A DNA stretch of 19,363 nucleotides from Lachnospiraceae bacterium (GTDB lineage Bacteria; Bacillota; Clostridia; Lachnospirales; Lachnospiraceae), in contig VSNH01000062.1 in the NCBI GenBank assembly GCA_009774215.1, positions 1 to 19,363 of the forward strand, read 5' to 3'. Of the stretch, positions 7,100 to 14,027 are shown piece after piece. The stretch's first letter is position 1. The number at the start of each line of letters is the position of its first letter. The position numbers and the translations under genes are program-made. The notes under the pieces were generated by a model. The model was not told the DNA's origin. It saw only the letters and a program-made list of their open reading frames with translations, and made no database searches.

Positions 7100-7912
7100 G
7101 TGTATTACAAATTATATATTGACAGTGTTTTCATCCTGCAGATGACGACGGATCTGTATCTGCTGTCCCTGGCCGGACAAATTATGCGGCGTACTGCCAC
7201 GCGCCGGAGAATTTGGCTGGGAGCGGCAGCGGGAGCCGGGCTGAGCTGCGTAAGTCTGATGATACCGGTATTCACGGTGGGAGCCAGACTTTTACTCGGC
7301 TCCGTGCCTGTCAGTATGTGTATGATGTGTCTCACCTATCAAATACACGGTGTGCGCAGCCTTCTTCGGGCGTCTTTGCTGATGGCTGCCGCCGGCTTTT
7401 TTTTCGGCGGCGGTATGATATGGATTCTGAATCGCCTAAGAGCCGTTATGAAGGGGGGCGGAGGTCTTTTCTTAACCCTGGCGGCAGGCGCTTTGTCCTA
7501 TCTGCTTCTGGAAGTCGTTTTACGGCGGCTCATGAGACGGCGGGCGGACAGCCTGCGGACCGTGCGCGTTTACGTGCCGGCCTTGGGACAGGAAATCCGT
7601 GTAAGGGCGCTGGTGGATACGGGGAACCATCTCACGGATCCCATAAGCGGCGCGCCGGTAAGCGTAATCAGCAGAAAAATTGCCCGCTGTATGGCGTCCT
7701 GTTTGTCTCAGGAAAAGTTTCATGCGATTCCGTACAGGAGTGTGGGAAAAAAGAGCGGGATTCTCTCTGGCTACGAGCTGCCGGAACTTTTGATTGAGGA
7801 GACGGGAGGGACGCTCAAAAGAGAACATGTCATAGTTGCGGTTTGTGATACGGGCATATCGGAGGACAGTGCGTACCAGATGATATTACACCCCGGGCTA
7901 TTAGAAAACTAG
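7100..7912 (+). CDS. spoIIGA: Sporulation sigma-E factor-processing peptidase SpoIIGA
   Basis: SpoIIGA is the septal membrane protease that cleaves pro-sigma-E in the mother cell after a SpoIIR signal from the forespore. I choose GTG at 7100: GGAGG at 7089-7093 is 6 nt upstream and the product starts MYYKLYIDSVFILQ, as the family does. An in-frame ATG at 7043 would add 19 residues but lies upstream of the predicted promoter. The 270-residue protein has about five hydrophobic helices in residues 1-145, then a soluble aspartic-protease domain with the catalytic motif LVDTGN (Asp173, Thr174, Gly175, Asn176). It ends ILHPGLL, a family-like C-terminus. It is shorter than the 309-residue B. subtilis protein, mostly in the loops. 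The stop overlaps the ribosome site of sigE, 11 nt upstream of its start. Confidence 0.93.
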   Translation: MYYKLYIDSVFILQMTTDLYLLSLAGQIMRRTATRRRIWLGAAAGAGLSCVSLMIPVFTVGARLLLGSVPVSMCMMCLTYQIHGVRSLLRASLLMAAAGFFFGGGMIWILNRLRAVMKGGGGLFLTLAAGALSYLLLEVVLRRLMRRRADSLRTVRVYVPALGQEIRVRALVDTGNHLTDPISGAPVSVISRKIARCMASCLSQEKFHAIPYRSVGKKSGILSGYELPELLIEETGGTLKREHVIVAVCDTGISEDSAYQMILHPGLLEN

Positions 7913-7923
7913 GAGGAAAAAAG

Positions 7924-8664
7924 ATGGTTTTAAAAGTGGCAATTCCCGGTAAGATTCAGTTTAAGATGGTACATAGGGATCAAAAATTCCTGATGACCAG
8001 GCAGGGAGACATTCATTACATAGGAGGGGCAGAGGTGCTTCCGCCGCCTCTCGAAAGTGAAAGGGAGAATGAGATCATCGGCGATCTGGGAACGGAATAT
8101 GAGGACGAGGCCAAGTCGATTCTGATAGAGCATAACTTAAGATTGGTGGTGTACATTGCGAAAAAGTTTGACAATACGGGCGTGGGCGTGGAGGATCTGA
8201 TTTCCATCGGAACCATCGGACTGATTAAGTCTATCAACACCTTTAATCCGGGAAAGAACATTAAGCTGGCGACCTATGCCTCACGCTGTATCGAAAACGA
8301 AATTCTGATGTACCTGAGAAGAAATAACAAGCATCGGATGGAAGTTTCCATCGACGAGCCGCTGAATGTGGACTGGGACGGCAATGAGCTTTTGCTCTCG
8401 GATATTTTGGGGACGGATGAGGACGTGATTTACAAGAATCTGGAGGATGAGGTGGAGAGAAAGCTGCTGATCCGGGCGATCGCCAAGCTGTCCGAGCGGG
8501 AGCAGACGATCATCCGCCTGCGTTTCGGGATCGGGAACGCGGATGGGAAGGAACTGACTCAGAAGGAGGTGGCGGAACTGCTTGGCATTTCCCAGTCCTA
8601 TATTTCCAGACTGGAGAAAAAAATCATGCGGCGGCTGAAAAAGGAGATGAGCAAGGAGAGCTAA
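7924..8664 (+). CDS. sigE: RNA polymerase sporulation sigma factor SigE (pro-form)
   Basis: Sigma-E directs early mother-cell transcription during sporulation. The ATG at 7924 has AGGAGG at 7911-7916 overlapping the spoIIGA stop. The 246-residue product (239 in B. subtilis) starts with a basic, partly hydrophobic pro-peptide of roughly 30 residues. It then has YIGGAEVLPPPL (about 32-43), the segment around the processing site in pro-sigma-E. Region 2 includes NLRLVVYIAKKF, GIGLIK-like core-binding sequence and ATYASRCIENEILMYLRR. The segment DEPLNVDWDGNELLLSDILG is a sigma-E/K hallmark. Region 4.2 carries a helix-turn-helix, LTQKEVAELLGISQSYISRLEKK. Adjacency to spoIIGA makes the assignment firm. 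No sigG follows, and no terminator was found before the next promoter. Confidence 0.96.
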   Translation: MVLKVAIPGKIQFKMVHRDQKFLMTRQGDIHYIGGAEVLPPPLESERENEIIGDLGTEYEDEAKSILIEHNLRLVVYIAKKFDNTGVGVEDLISIGTIGLIKSINTFNPGKNIKLATYASRCIENEILMYLRRNNKHRMEVSIDEPLNVDWDGNELLLSDILGTDEDVIYKNLEDEVERKLLIRAIAKLSEREQTIIRLRFGIGNADGKELTQKEVAELLGISQSYISRLEKKIMRRLKKEMSKES

Positions 8665-8719
8665 TTCCGCAATCCCGGATAATTGATGTCAAATTGTGTT
8701 GAATTGATCGGAGATATGT

Positions 8720-8748
8720 TTGCTTTTTGTCTCCGGTGCGCGTATAAT
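8720..8748 (+). promoter_or_regulatory. Predicted promoter of the receiver/HD-GYP/GGDEF gene
   Basis: A perfect TATAAT at 8743-8748 lies exactly 17 bp after TTGCTT (8720-8725, 3 of 6 to TTGACA). An inverted repeat, CGGAGA (8709-8714) and TCTCCG (8730-8735), straddles the -35 box and spacer and could be an operator. The predicted start near 8755 leaves a leader of about 100 nt, in which no known riboswitch (including c-di-GMP types) was recognised. Confidence 0.6.
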
Positions 8749-8855
8749 AAAGAAAAGTATTGTTATCTGACACAGGACGAAGATCTTTAGGTGAGTTTTG
8801 CATAAGAACTGTGAAGGAATTGAACAGATCGTTACATAATTAGTATGGGGGACAA

Positions 8856-10850
8856 ATGAAAAAGATAATCTTGATTGTCGACGATGACAGACTGACGCTG
8901 TCGACGGCGCAGAAACTGCTGGAGGGAAAGTACAAGGCGGTAGCCGTAAATTCGGGAAAGCAGGCGTTTAAGTATCTGGAGCGGCATACGCCGGATCTGA
9001 TTCTTCTGGATATCAATATGCCGGAAATAGGCGGTTTTGAGGTGATGGCGACACTGCAGAAGGATCCGCACTGGAAGAAGATTCCGGTGATCTTTCTGAC
9101 TGCTGACCGCAGTGCGGAGACGGAGATCGAGTGTTTTCGAGTGGGGGCAAACGATTATATAGCCAAACCCTTCGAGCCGAATATCATGCTGAGCCGGATC
9201 AGATGCACGCTTGAACTTGACGGTTATCGGAAGGATCTGCAGCGCAGACTGGATGAGAAGACGAAGGAGATGGAGCGCATCACGATTCAGGCGATTATGA
9301 CGGTCGCCAATACCGTGGATGCGAAGGATGATTATACAAAAGGACACTCCATGCGGGTGGCAGCGTACTCCGAGCTCTTAGCGCAGCGTCTGGGCTGGTC
9401 TGAGGAGGAGATTCAGAACATTTATTATGTGGCGATGCTGCATGATGTGGGAAAGATCGGCGTACCCGACGCTGTGCTGAATAAACCCTTTAAGCTGACG
9501 GATTTGGAATTTCGCCTGATCAAAGGGCACACTCTTGTAGGCGCTGAGATTTTGAATGACTTTAAGATGTTCCCCAATGTCAATGTGGGCGCAAAGTATC
9601 ACCACGAGCGTTATGACGGCAAGGGATATCCGGAAGGGCTAAAGGGAGAATCCATTCCGCTGGTGGCCCGGGTGATCGGTCTGGTGGATTCCTATGACGC
9701 TATGACCAGCAACCGTGTGTACCGCAGGCGGTTGAATGACGAAGTGGTCATGCAGGAGCTGGAAAAGGGAAAGGGAAGCCAGTGGGATCCTGAATTGGTA
9801 GATATTTTTGTAGACCTGATCAAAGAAGGGGCTTTAGAAAAAATGTGGATGCCCGAGGAGGATCTGGCTACGCCGATTTTCGACAGCGGCAAGATCATGG
9901 GCATTACCATGGGCAACGAGAATGTATTGGAATCCCCTGTTGATTATCTGACGGGGCTTCTGAGCAGACAGAAAGGAGAGCACGATATCTCCTTAAGCCT
10001 GCGCGCGGAGGGCGGCAGCCTGATGCTGATCGATCTGGATCATTTCCGGCACATTAATGATGTGCACGGCCATCTGATGGGAGATTATGCCTTGAAAGTG
10101 ATTGCCGACGTGCTGCGGGATGTATGCGGGAATGAGATTGTCTGCCGAACCGGCGGGGATGAGTTCCTGTATTATCTGGCGGGCATTACGGACGAGGAGG
10201 TCGTCACACAGAAGGCGGAGGAACTTCTGGAGGCGTTTGCCAAAAAGCAGGAGGAGGTGGAGGTGCTCAAGGACGCGGAGCTTTCCGTCGGTATCAGTAT
10301 CTCTGGGGCCGACGGCAGAGAGTTCGACGAGCTTTACCGAAGGGCCGATAAGGCGCTCTACCTCGTGAAACAGAGCAGGGGCAAACATTACGGGTTCTTC
10401 CAAAGGGCCGGTATTCTGCGGACGCCCGAACAGTCCCAGAGCGATCTTGACAAGATTATGGAGGCCATTAAGAATCAGGAGACCTATCAGGGCGCGTTCC
10501 AGGTGGATTACGATGAGTTCAACCATGTGTACGATTTCGTGAAGCACATGTCGGCGCGCAGCAAGAAGGAGACGCAGCTTCTTCTCTTTACCCTGTTCTC
10601 CTCAAACGGCAGCGAGGTCAGGCTGGACCGCATGGAGACAGCCATGCAGTGTATGGAGCAGGCAATATGCAAATCCCTGCGCGGCGTGGACGTGGGCGCG
10701 AGGTACAGCAGCTCGCAGTTTTTGGTGGTGCTCCTGGGCACGGAGCGGGAGAATGTGCGCGTAGTGACGGATCGTATCGTGCAGAATTATTTTAAGCTTT
10801 ACGGGGAGAAGGATATCACGCTGACTTATGATATTGCGAAGTTTGGGTGA
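8856..10850 (+). CDS. Response regulator with HD-GYP phosphodiesterase and GGDEF diguanylate cyclase domains
   Basis: This 664-residue soluble protein should both make and degrade cyclic di-GMP under phosphorylation control. Residues 1-120 are a receiver domain: acidic DDD 9-11, phospho-acceptor Asp52 in LLDINMP, Thr82 and Lys104. Residues 145-325 are an HD-GYP domain with apparent metal and active residues all present: His164, His196-Asp197, His225, His249-His250, DGKGYP 254-259, Asp278. Residues about 362-515 are a GGDEF domain with metal Asp393 and intact signature GGDEF 433-437. The inhibitory RxxD position reads CGNE (424-427), so product feedback at the I-site is likely missing. Residues 525-664 resemble a second, degenerate GGDEF domain (SSSQF at 618-622). 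The start is ATG with GGGGGA at 8847-8852. No histidine kinase gene is adjacent. Confidence 0.92.
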   Translation: MKKIILIVDDDRLTLSTAQKLLEGKYKAVAVNSGKQAFKYLERHTPDLILLDINMPEIGGFEVMATLQKDPHWKKIPVIFLTADRSAETEIECFRVGANDYIAKPFEPNIMLSRIRCTLELDGYRKDLQRRLDEKTKEMERITIQAIMTVANTVDAKDDYTKGHSMRVAAYSELLAQRLGWSEEEIQNIYYVAMLHDVGKIGVPDAVLNKPFKLTDLEFRLIKGHTLVGAEILNDFKMFPNVNVGAKYHHERYDGKGYPEGLKGESIPLVARVIGLVDSYDAMTSNRVYRRRLNDEVVMQELEKGKGSQWDPELVDIFVDLIKEGALEKMWMPEEDLATPIFDSGKIMGITMGNENVLESPVDYLTGLLSRQKGEHDISLSLRAEGGSLMLIDLDHFRHINDVHGHLMGDYALKVIADVLRDVCGNEIVCRTGGDEFLYYLAGITDEEVVTQKAEELLEAFAKKQEEVEVLKDAELSVGISISGADGREFDELYRRADKALYLVKQSRGKHYGFFQRAGILRTPEQSQSDLDKIMEAIKNQETYQGAFQVDYDEFNHVYDFVKHMSARSKKETQLLLFTLFSSNGSEVRLDRMETAMQCMEQAICKSLRGVDVGARYSSSQFLVVLLGTERENVRVVTDRIVQNYFKLYGEKDITLTYDIAKFG

Positions 10851-10870
10851 GGAACGGTGTGAAAGAGGAT

Positions 10871-10913
10871 AGGGGATAGAAGAATGTGAGGTTCTTCTGT
10901 CCCTTGTTTGTTT
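10871..10913 (+). terminator. Intrinsic terminator after the HD-GYP/GGDEF gene
   Basis: A 12-bp stem with one G-T wobble (10873-10884 with 10892-10903) closes a 7-nt loop and is followed by TTGTTTGTTT. It lies 22 nt after the stop codon, so the signalling gene is a single-gene unit. Confidence 0.8.
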
Positions 10914-10943
10914 GGTGTCAGATATATTGACGGAGAAAGACCG

Positions 10944-11219
10944 ATGAGATTTAAGTTAATCACAAACTATTCTGGAGAGGAACTGCGGTTTTTAGAGGAA
11001 CATAGCTGTAAAATCCTTTCCGAAATAAAACTCTCAAAAACAAAATTTTCTGAGTATGAAATACCCCGCCGGATGTTCGTCTATGGGGGCGTTTATATCG
11101 CGGAAATTATGGATGATGAAACCGGCAGTCTGGTATGGGCGGTTCTGTCAAAATGGAAGGGCATCTATCATTTTTCGGCTTATTATGCGAGTCTGGATGC
11201 GCTGGAACGGGGAATGTAG
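10944..11219 (+). CDS. Hypothetical protein, 91 residues, AT-rich
   Basis: I do not recognise this family. The ATG at 10944 has GGAGAAAG at 10932-10939 upstream and is preferred to an in-frame TTG at 10908, which lies inside the terminator T-tract of the previous gene. The product begins MRFKLITNYSGEELRFLEEHSC and contains an aromatic, strand-rich middle (MFVYGGVYIAEIMDDETGSLVWAVLSKW), with no signal peptide or membrane helix. It looks like a small folded cytoplasmic protein. G+C is low in its first part: 20 of 60 bases at 10981-11040, against about half in the flanking signalling gene. It lies between the signalling gene and the convergent end of the phage block, so it could be a host cargo gene or part of the phage border. 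Confidence 0.65.
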   Translation: MRFKLITNYSGEELRFLEEHSCKILSEIKLSKTKFSEYEIPRRMFVYGGVYIAEIMDDETGSLVWAVLSKWKGIYHFSAYYASLDALERGM

Positions 11220-11272
11220 CCGCCGCGATGGAGGCTGCATCCCCTCTCCAAATTTTAGTTCTATGCTGATAA
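11220..11272. other. Convergent gap between hypothetical gene and phage block
   Basis: This 53-bp gap separates the stop codons of the plus-strand hypothetical gene and the minus-strand XkdX-like gene. It holds imperfect GC-rich pairing (GGAGG with CCTCTCC) but no T-tract on either strand. No tRNA or attachment-site repeat was recognised. Confidence 0.5.
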
Positions 11273-11380
11273 TCAGATGTTTTCCGACAACCACTGATCG
11301 ACTGCTTTTCTCCACAGCTTCGGCACATTCTCAACGGTGATATCGCCGTTTTTTATCTTCAAACCATAAAATTTTCCCAT
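11273..11380 (-). CDS. XkdX-like small phage protein
   Basis: This 35-residue frame reads MGKFYGLKIKNGDITVE, then NVPKLWRKAVDQWLSENI. The pattern (short N-terminus, YGLKIKNG.IT, VP.LW...V) is that of the XkdX family found at the end of tail modules in Gram-positive phages; its function is not established. The ATG (11380-11378) overlaps the stop of the upstream gene in a TAATG junction. GGAGGG (11395-11390) lies 8 nt upstream of the ATG, so translation is probably coupled. It is the last recognisable phage gene. A holin and a lysin would normally be expected next. Confidence 0.8.
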   Translation of the reverse strand: MGKFYGLKIKNGDITVENVPKLWRKAVDQWLSENI

Positions 11381-11769
11381 TATTCCATCCCTCCTTCCTC
11401 AGCCAGTCCGCTGATTGCTGCGCCCATATCGGCAATGGCGCCGTCATGCACGCTGAGTTCTGCCGTCAAAGAGACGATCTGCTCTCTCAATTTTTCGATT
11501 TCGAGTTCGGTTTCATCTTTTTCGCGAAGATAGAAGTGGCAGACAACAACATCCTTTTCTCTTGTTGACAATTCATGGTCAACGGCAAGGTCACTCAGCC
11601 GGTCTATGAAATCCCCATTTTCCGACGTGAGCGTTACGGTTTTTAAACCGTCCTCTGTGAGAGTTTCCCACATGTTTGCGTAATCGGACGGATTGACCAT
11701 GAGATCAAATATGGTTGAACCGTCGTTTACACCGATTTCCGCATTGTTTGATAAGATAAGTTTTAACAT
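11380..11769 (-). CDS. Hypothetical phage tail-module protein, 129 residues
   Basis: The start is ATG at 11769, because GGAGG (11782-11778) lies 8 nt upstream; a longer frame to 11856 would run into the preceding gene. The product begins MLKLILSNNAEIGVNDGSTIFDLMV, includes ENLKTVTLT-like sequence (EDGLKTVTLTSENGDF), and ends in a predicted coiled coil (LEIEKLREQIVSLTAELSVHDGAIADMGAAI). Proteins of this form commonly sit between the baseplate/fibre gene and xkdX in clostridial prophages; their role is unknown. The C-terminal heptads suggest oligomerisation or attachment to the baseplate. It overlaps xkdX by one base and starts 16 nt after the fibre gene ends. Confidence 0.75.
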   Translation of the reverse strand: MLKLILSNNAEIGVNDGSTIFDLMVNPSDYANMWETLTEDGLKTVTLTSENGDFIDRLSDLAVDHELSTREKDVVVCHFYLREKDETELEIEKLREQIVSLTAELSVHDGAIADMGAAISGLAEEGGME

Positions 11770-11785
11770 TTTTGAATCCTCCAAT

Positions 11786-12060
11786 CTATTCATACTTGAT
11801 TCCAATAGTGAAAGTTGCACCATTAGAGGTGGCATATTTAATCGAAATTGCATCATATCCGCTATCTACGGTTATACTTAAAAAATTTCCCGAACCGCCA
11901 CTTATTAATGTCTTAGTAGTTTTTAGCACACCATTTTCATAATTCATGCCATATATATATAAATATGCTTTAGATATTGTCGATCCACTTATTTTTCTAA
12001 TTGTTGTTTTTTTTCCCTTATATGTCTGAATTATTCTCGCTGCTGTCGACACCTTAATTG
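11786..12060 (-). other. AT-rich tip segment of the fibre gene (probable recombined receptor-binding end)
   Basis: Bases 11821-12060 have 76 G or C out of 240 (32%), while 12061-12240 have 99 of 180 (55%). The change is abrupt, close to 12060. It falls at a Ser/Ala/Pro-rich linker (APSSSESAP), and the AT-rich part encodes about residues 637-728, rich in Ile, Lys, Tyr and Thr. A new composition at the distal end of a fibre is typical of recombination that changes host range. Confidence 0.7.
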
Positions 12061-13972
12061 AACTCGTAAGTTCACTTGTTGGCGCGCTTTCAGAAGAGGA
12101 TGGTGCGGCCCCGACACTCACACTATACAGCCCGTCATATCCCGTGTCGGGATACACCGTCATCGAGGACGAGCCGGGAGTAACCGATTTCGACTGATAC
12201 TTGTATTGCCCCGGCTGTTCTCCGATTGGCGGCAAAACCAGATAGGCCATATCGCCGTAGGAATGCACGGAGCCGTCTTTGGTATATGTGGCGGTGAGGG
12301 TGTTTTCTCCGGCGGCAAGGTTGAGCGTAAGAGATGTTTCGCTGGATTTCAAACCGCCTGTCGCGCTTAACACGGTCGTTCCGTTTAAGGTAATGGTCAG
12401 TTTGTCTGCCGATTCCGTTGCGGTTCGCCAGCCGATATATGCTGTCGTTGCAGCGGGAACCGTCACCTTCCACGTCGATGTCGCTGTCGAGGAGTTGACG
12501 CCCCTGTTGTCGGCAATCCACCTGTCGCCGCTCCCGGCAAATTTGTATGAGCCGTTTGCGGTGTTTCGCCAAAGCAAAATATCGGGAGCGGTCGGAATCT
12601 TTCCGATATTCGTGGCAATCGCCTCAAATGCCGCATCGGCCGCCGTGGCAACGCCTTTTGCAGTGATGGCATCGGCGACCGCTGTTTTACCATCACTGAC
12701 AGATTTTTTTAAGTCGTTTACCTCGGATTTCGATGCAAACAAAGACTCCGCTTTTGCTTTTATATAGTCCCAGAGAACGGAAAACTTTCTGCGCCGATAT
12801 ACCGGCTGACTGATCGACGGATCGCTGCCGTTACTGTATTGCGATATGAAATAGTCGCTATCGTACAGGGTATCGCTTTCCCCGCCGGGCGCCAAACCAT
12901 TCGCCAGCGCGGCGAACGCATCCTGTGCTGTCGCCGCTCCTGTTCCGCCTTTGTCGATCGGCATAATCCCGGTAAATTCTTCAATGCCCCATGCAGGGCT
13001 TCCATCTTCCATGCCGCTGAGTTTCTCTGCGAGCGCATCTATTAGGTCTTTCATGACTTTTCCCTGTTTCGCAGATAAAGGCTTATCGGCAGCGATAGAG
13101 GTAAGATTGTCAATAATATCAGATACGTTTGCTTTGCCTTCCGCTAATTCATCCAAAAGAGCCCTTATGTCGTCATGGGAAGCGGCGGAGGTATTATGAT
13201 CGGAAACGGCAGAATCAATGGCATTCTGCTGCGCGGCAGATACGGGCTTGTCCATATCGGATGTATTGTCCACATTGCCAAGCGCCACTTGCGCTTTGGT
13301 GACTTTATGCGGATTGTTATGATCTGATTTATGCGTATGTAAATTCTCGTTAACCATCTTTACGGAATTGGGGGTGGCGGCATCTGTGATGGAACTGCTC
13401 GTTGTGGAGTCAACAAGCCTGACAACGCCAGGATTATTCAAATCCGCGTCGTACAGCTCATGCCTCGGAATCTTTGCGTTTTCATCCAGAGACGGCACGC
13501 CGTCCGGTTGATCTTTTTCTTTCTTGAATACCAGATCTCTTTTCATGGCCTCCAGATCCAGAATAAGGTCAATGATATTTTTGTAGGTGTCGGTGGATAA
13601 CAGATTTTCGTCGTTGTGGACGGCTTTGCTGACCACGATGTGAAAGCGGCTGGAGGTATACTGTTTCCCGGTGTTGTCACTTAGAACGAGCTCACATTTC
13701 ACGGTACCGGGAACGGCGGTAAGCTGTTTGGACACTTTTATGGCGACCCGGTTATCCTGTATACTGCACCATTCGTCGGTGTCGATCTGTTTTCCGTCGG
13801 GCTTTACGGCTTTCAGAAAGACATAAGTGTTTTCAGGTATGGGAAAGCGTTTTCCATCGTTTGTGAAAGCGATGGAGATGACCCGCTCGGTATCATATTG
13901 TGACACGGGCAGATTGATGATGCCTGTGTCGTTGTAGAAGCCGAGGGTGATATCTTTACTTAATAGTTCCAT
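11786..13972 (-). CDS. Baseplate upper protein (BppU N-terminal domain) with tail-fibre repeats
   Basis: This 728-residue protein likely anchors to the baseplate by its N-terminus and binds the host surface by its C-terminus. Residues 1-140 look like the BppU N-terminal domain (IPENTYVFLKAVKPDGKQI, then VPGTVKCELVLSD). Fibre motifs follow: GVVRLVDSTTSSS (182-194), NNPHKVTKAQVALGNVDNTSDMDKPVS (219-245), a DHN..AASHDDIR segment (258-270), ADKPLSAKQGKV (295-306) and MPIDKGGTGAAT (337-348). A later VTPGSSSMTVYPDTGYDGLYSVSV segment is another tail-fibre module. The start ATG at 13972 has GGAGG (13983-13979), 6 nt upstream. The last ~92 codons are strongly AT-rich (see 11786-12060), which suggests a swapped tip domain. 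Receptor identity cannot be read from sequence. Confidence 0.85.
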   Translation of the reverse strand: MELLSKDITLGFYNDTGIINLPVSQYDTERVISIAFTNDGKRFPIPENTYVFLKAVKPDGKQIDTDEWCSIQDNRVAIKVSKQLTAVPGTVKCELVLSDNTGKQYTSSRFHIVVSKAVHNDENLLSTDTYKNIIDLILDLEAMKRDLVFKKEKDQPDGVPSLDENAKIPRHELYDADLNNPGVVRLVDSTTSSSITDAATPNSVKMVNENLHTHKSDHNNPHKVTKAQVALGNVDNTSDMDKPVSAAQQNAIDSAVSDHNTSAASHDDIRALLDELAEGKANVSDIIDNLTSIAADKPLSAKQGKVMKDLIDALAEKLSGMEDGSPAWGIEEFTGIMPIDKGGTGAATAQDAFAALANGLAPGGESDTLYDSDYFISQYSNGSDPSISQPVYRRRKFSVLWDYIKAKAESLFASKSEVNDLKKSVSDGKTAVADAITAKGVATAADAAFEAIATNIGKIPTAPDILLWRNTANGSYKFAGSGDRWIADNRGVNSSTATSTWKVTVPAATTAYIGWRTATESADKLTITLNGTTVLSATGGLKSSETSLTLNLAAGENTLTATYTKDGSVHSYGDMAYLVLPPIGEQPGQYKYQSKSVTPGSSSMTVYPDTGYDGLYSVSVGAAPSSSESAPTSELTSSIKVSTAARIIQTYKGKKTTIRKISGSTISKAYLYIYGMNYENGVLKTTKTLISGGSGNFLSITVDSGYDAISIKYATSNGATFTIGIKYE

Positions 13973-13999
13973 GGTGTTCCTCCTTCTTAAAAGAAATGA

Positions 14000-14027
14000 G
14001 GAGCAGAGGCGTTATGCTTTCTGCTCC
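14000..14027 (-). terminator. Hairpin across the stop codon of the tail hub gene
   Basis: An 8-bp perfect stem, GGAGCAGA (14000-14007) and TCTGCTCC (14020-14027), encloses the TAA stop of the tail hub gene. On the minus strand it is followed by TCATTTCTTTT and then the ribosome site of the BppU gene. It could be a weak terminator that tunes downstream expression, or a stabilising RNA hairpin. Confidence 0.4.

Noticed and set aside
8755..8855. Possible c-di-GMP riboswitch in the leader of the signalling gene
   Set aside because: I could not find the conserved tetraloop-receptor and core sequence of class I, nor the class II pattern; a covariance search would settle it.
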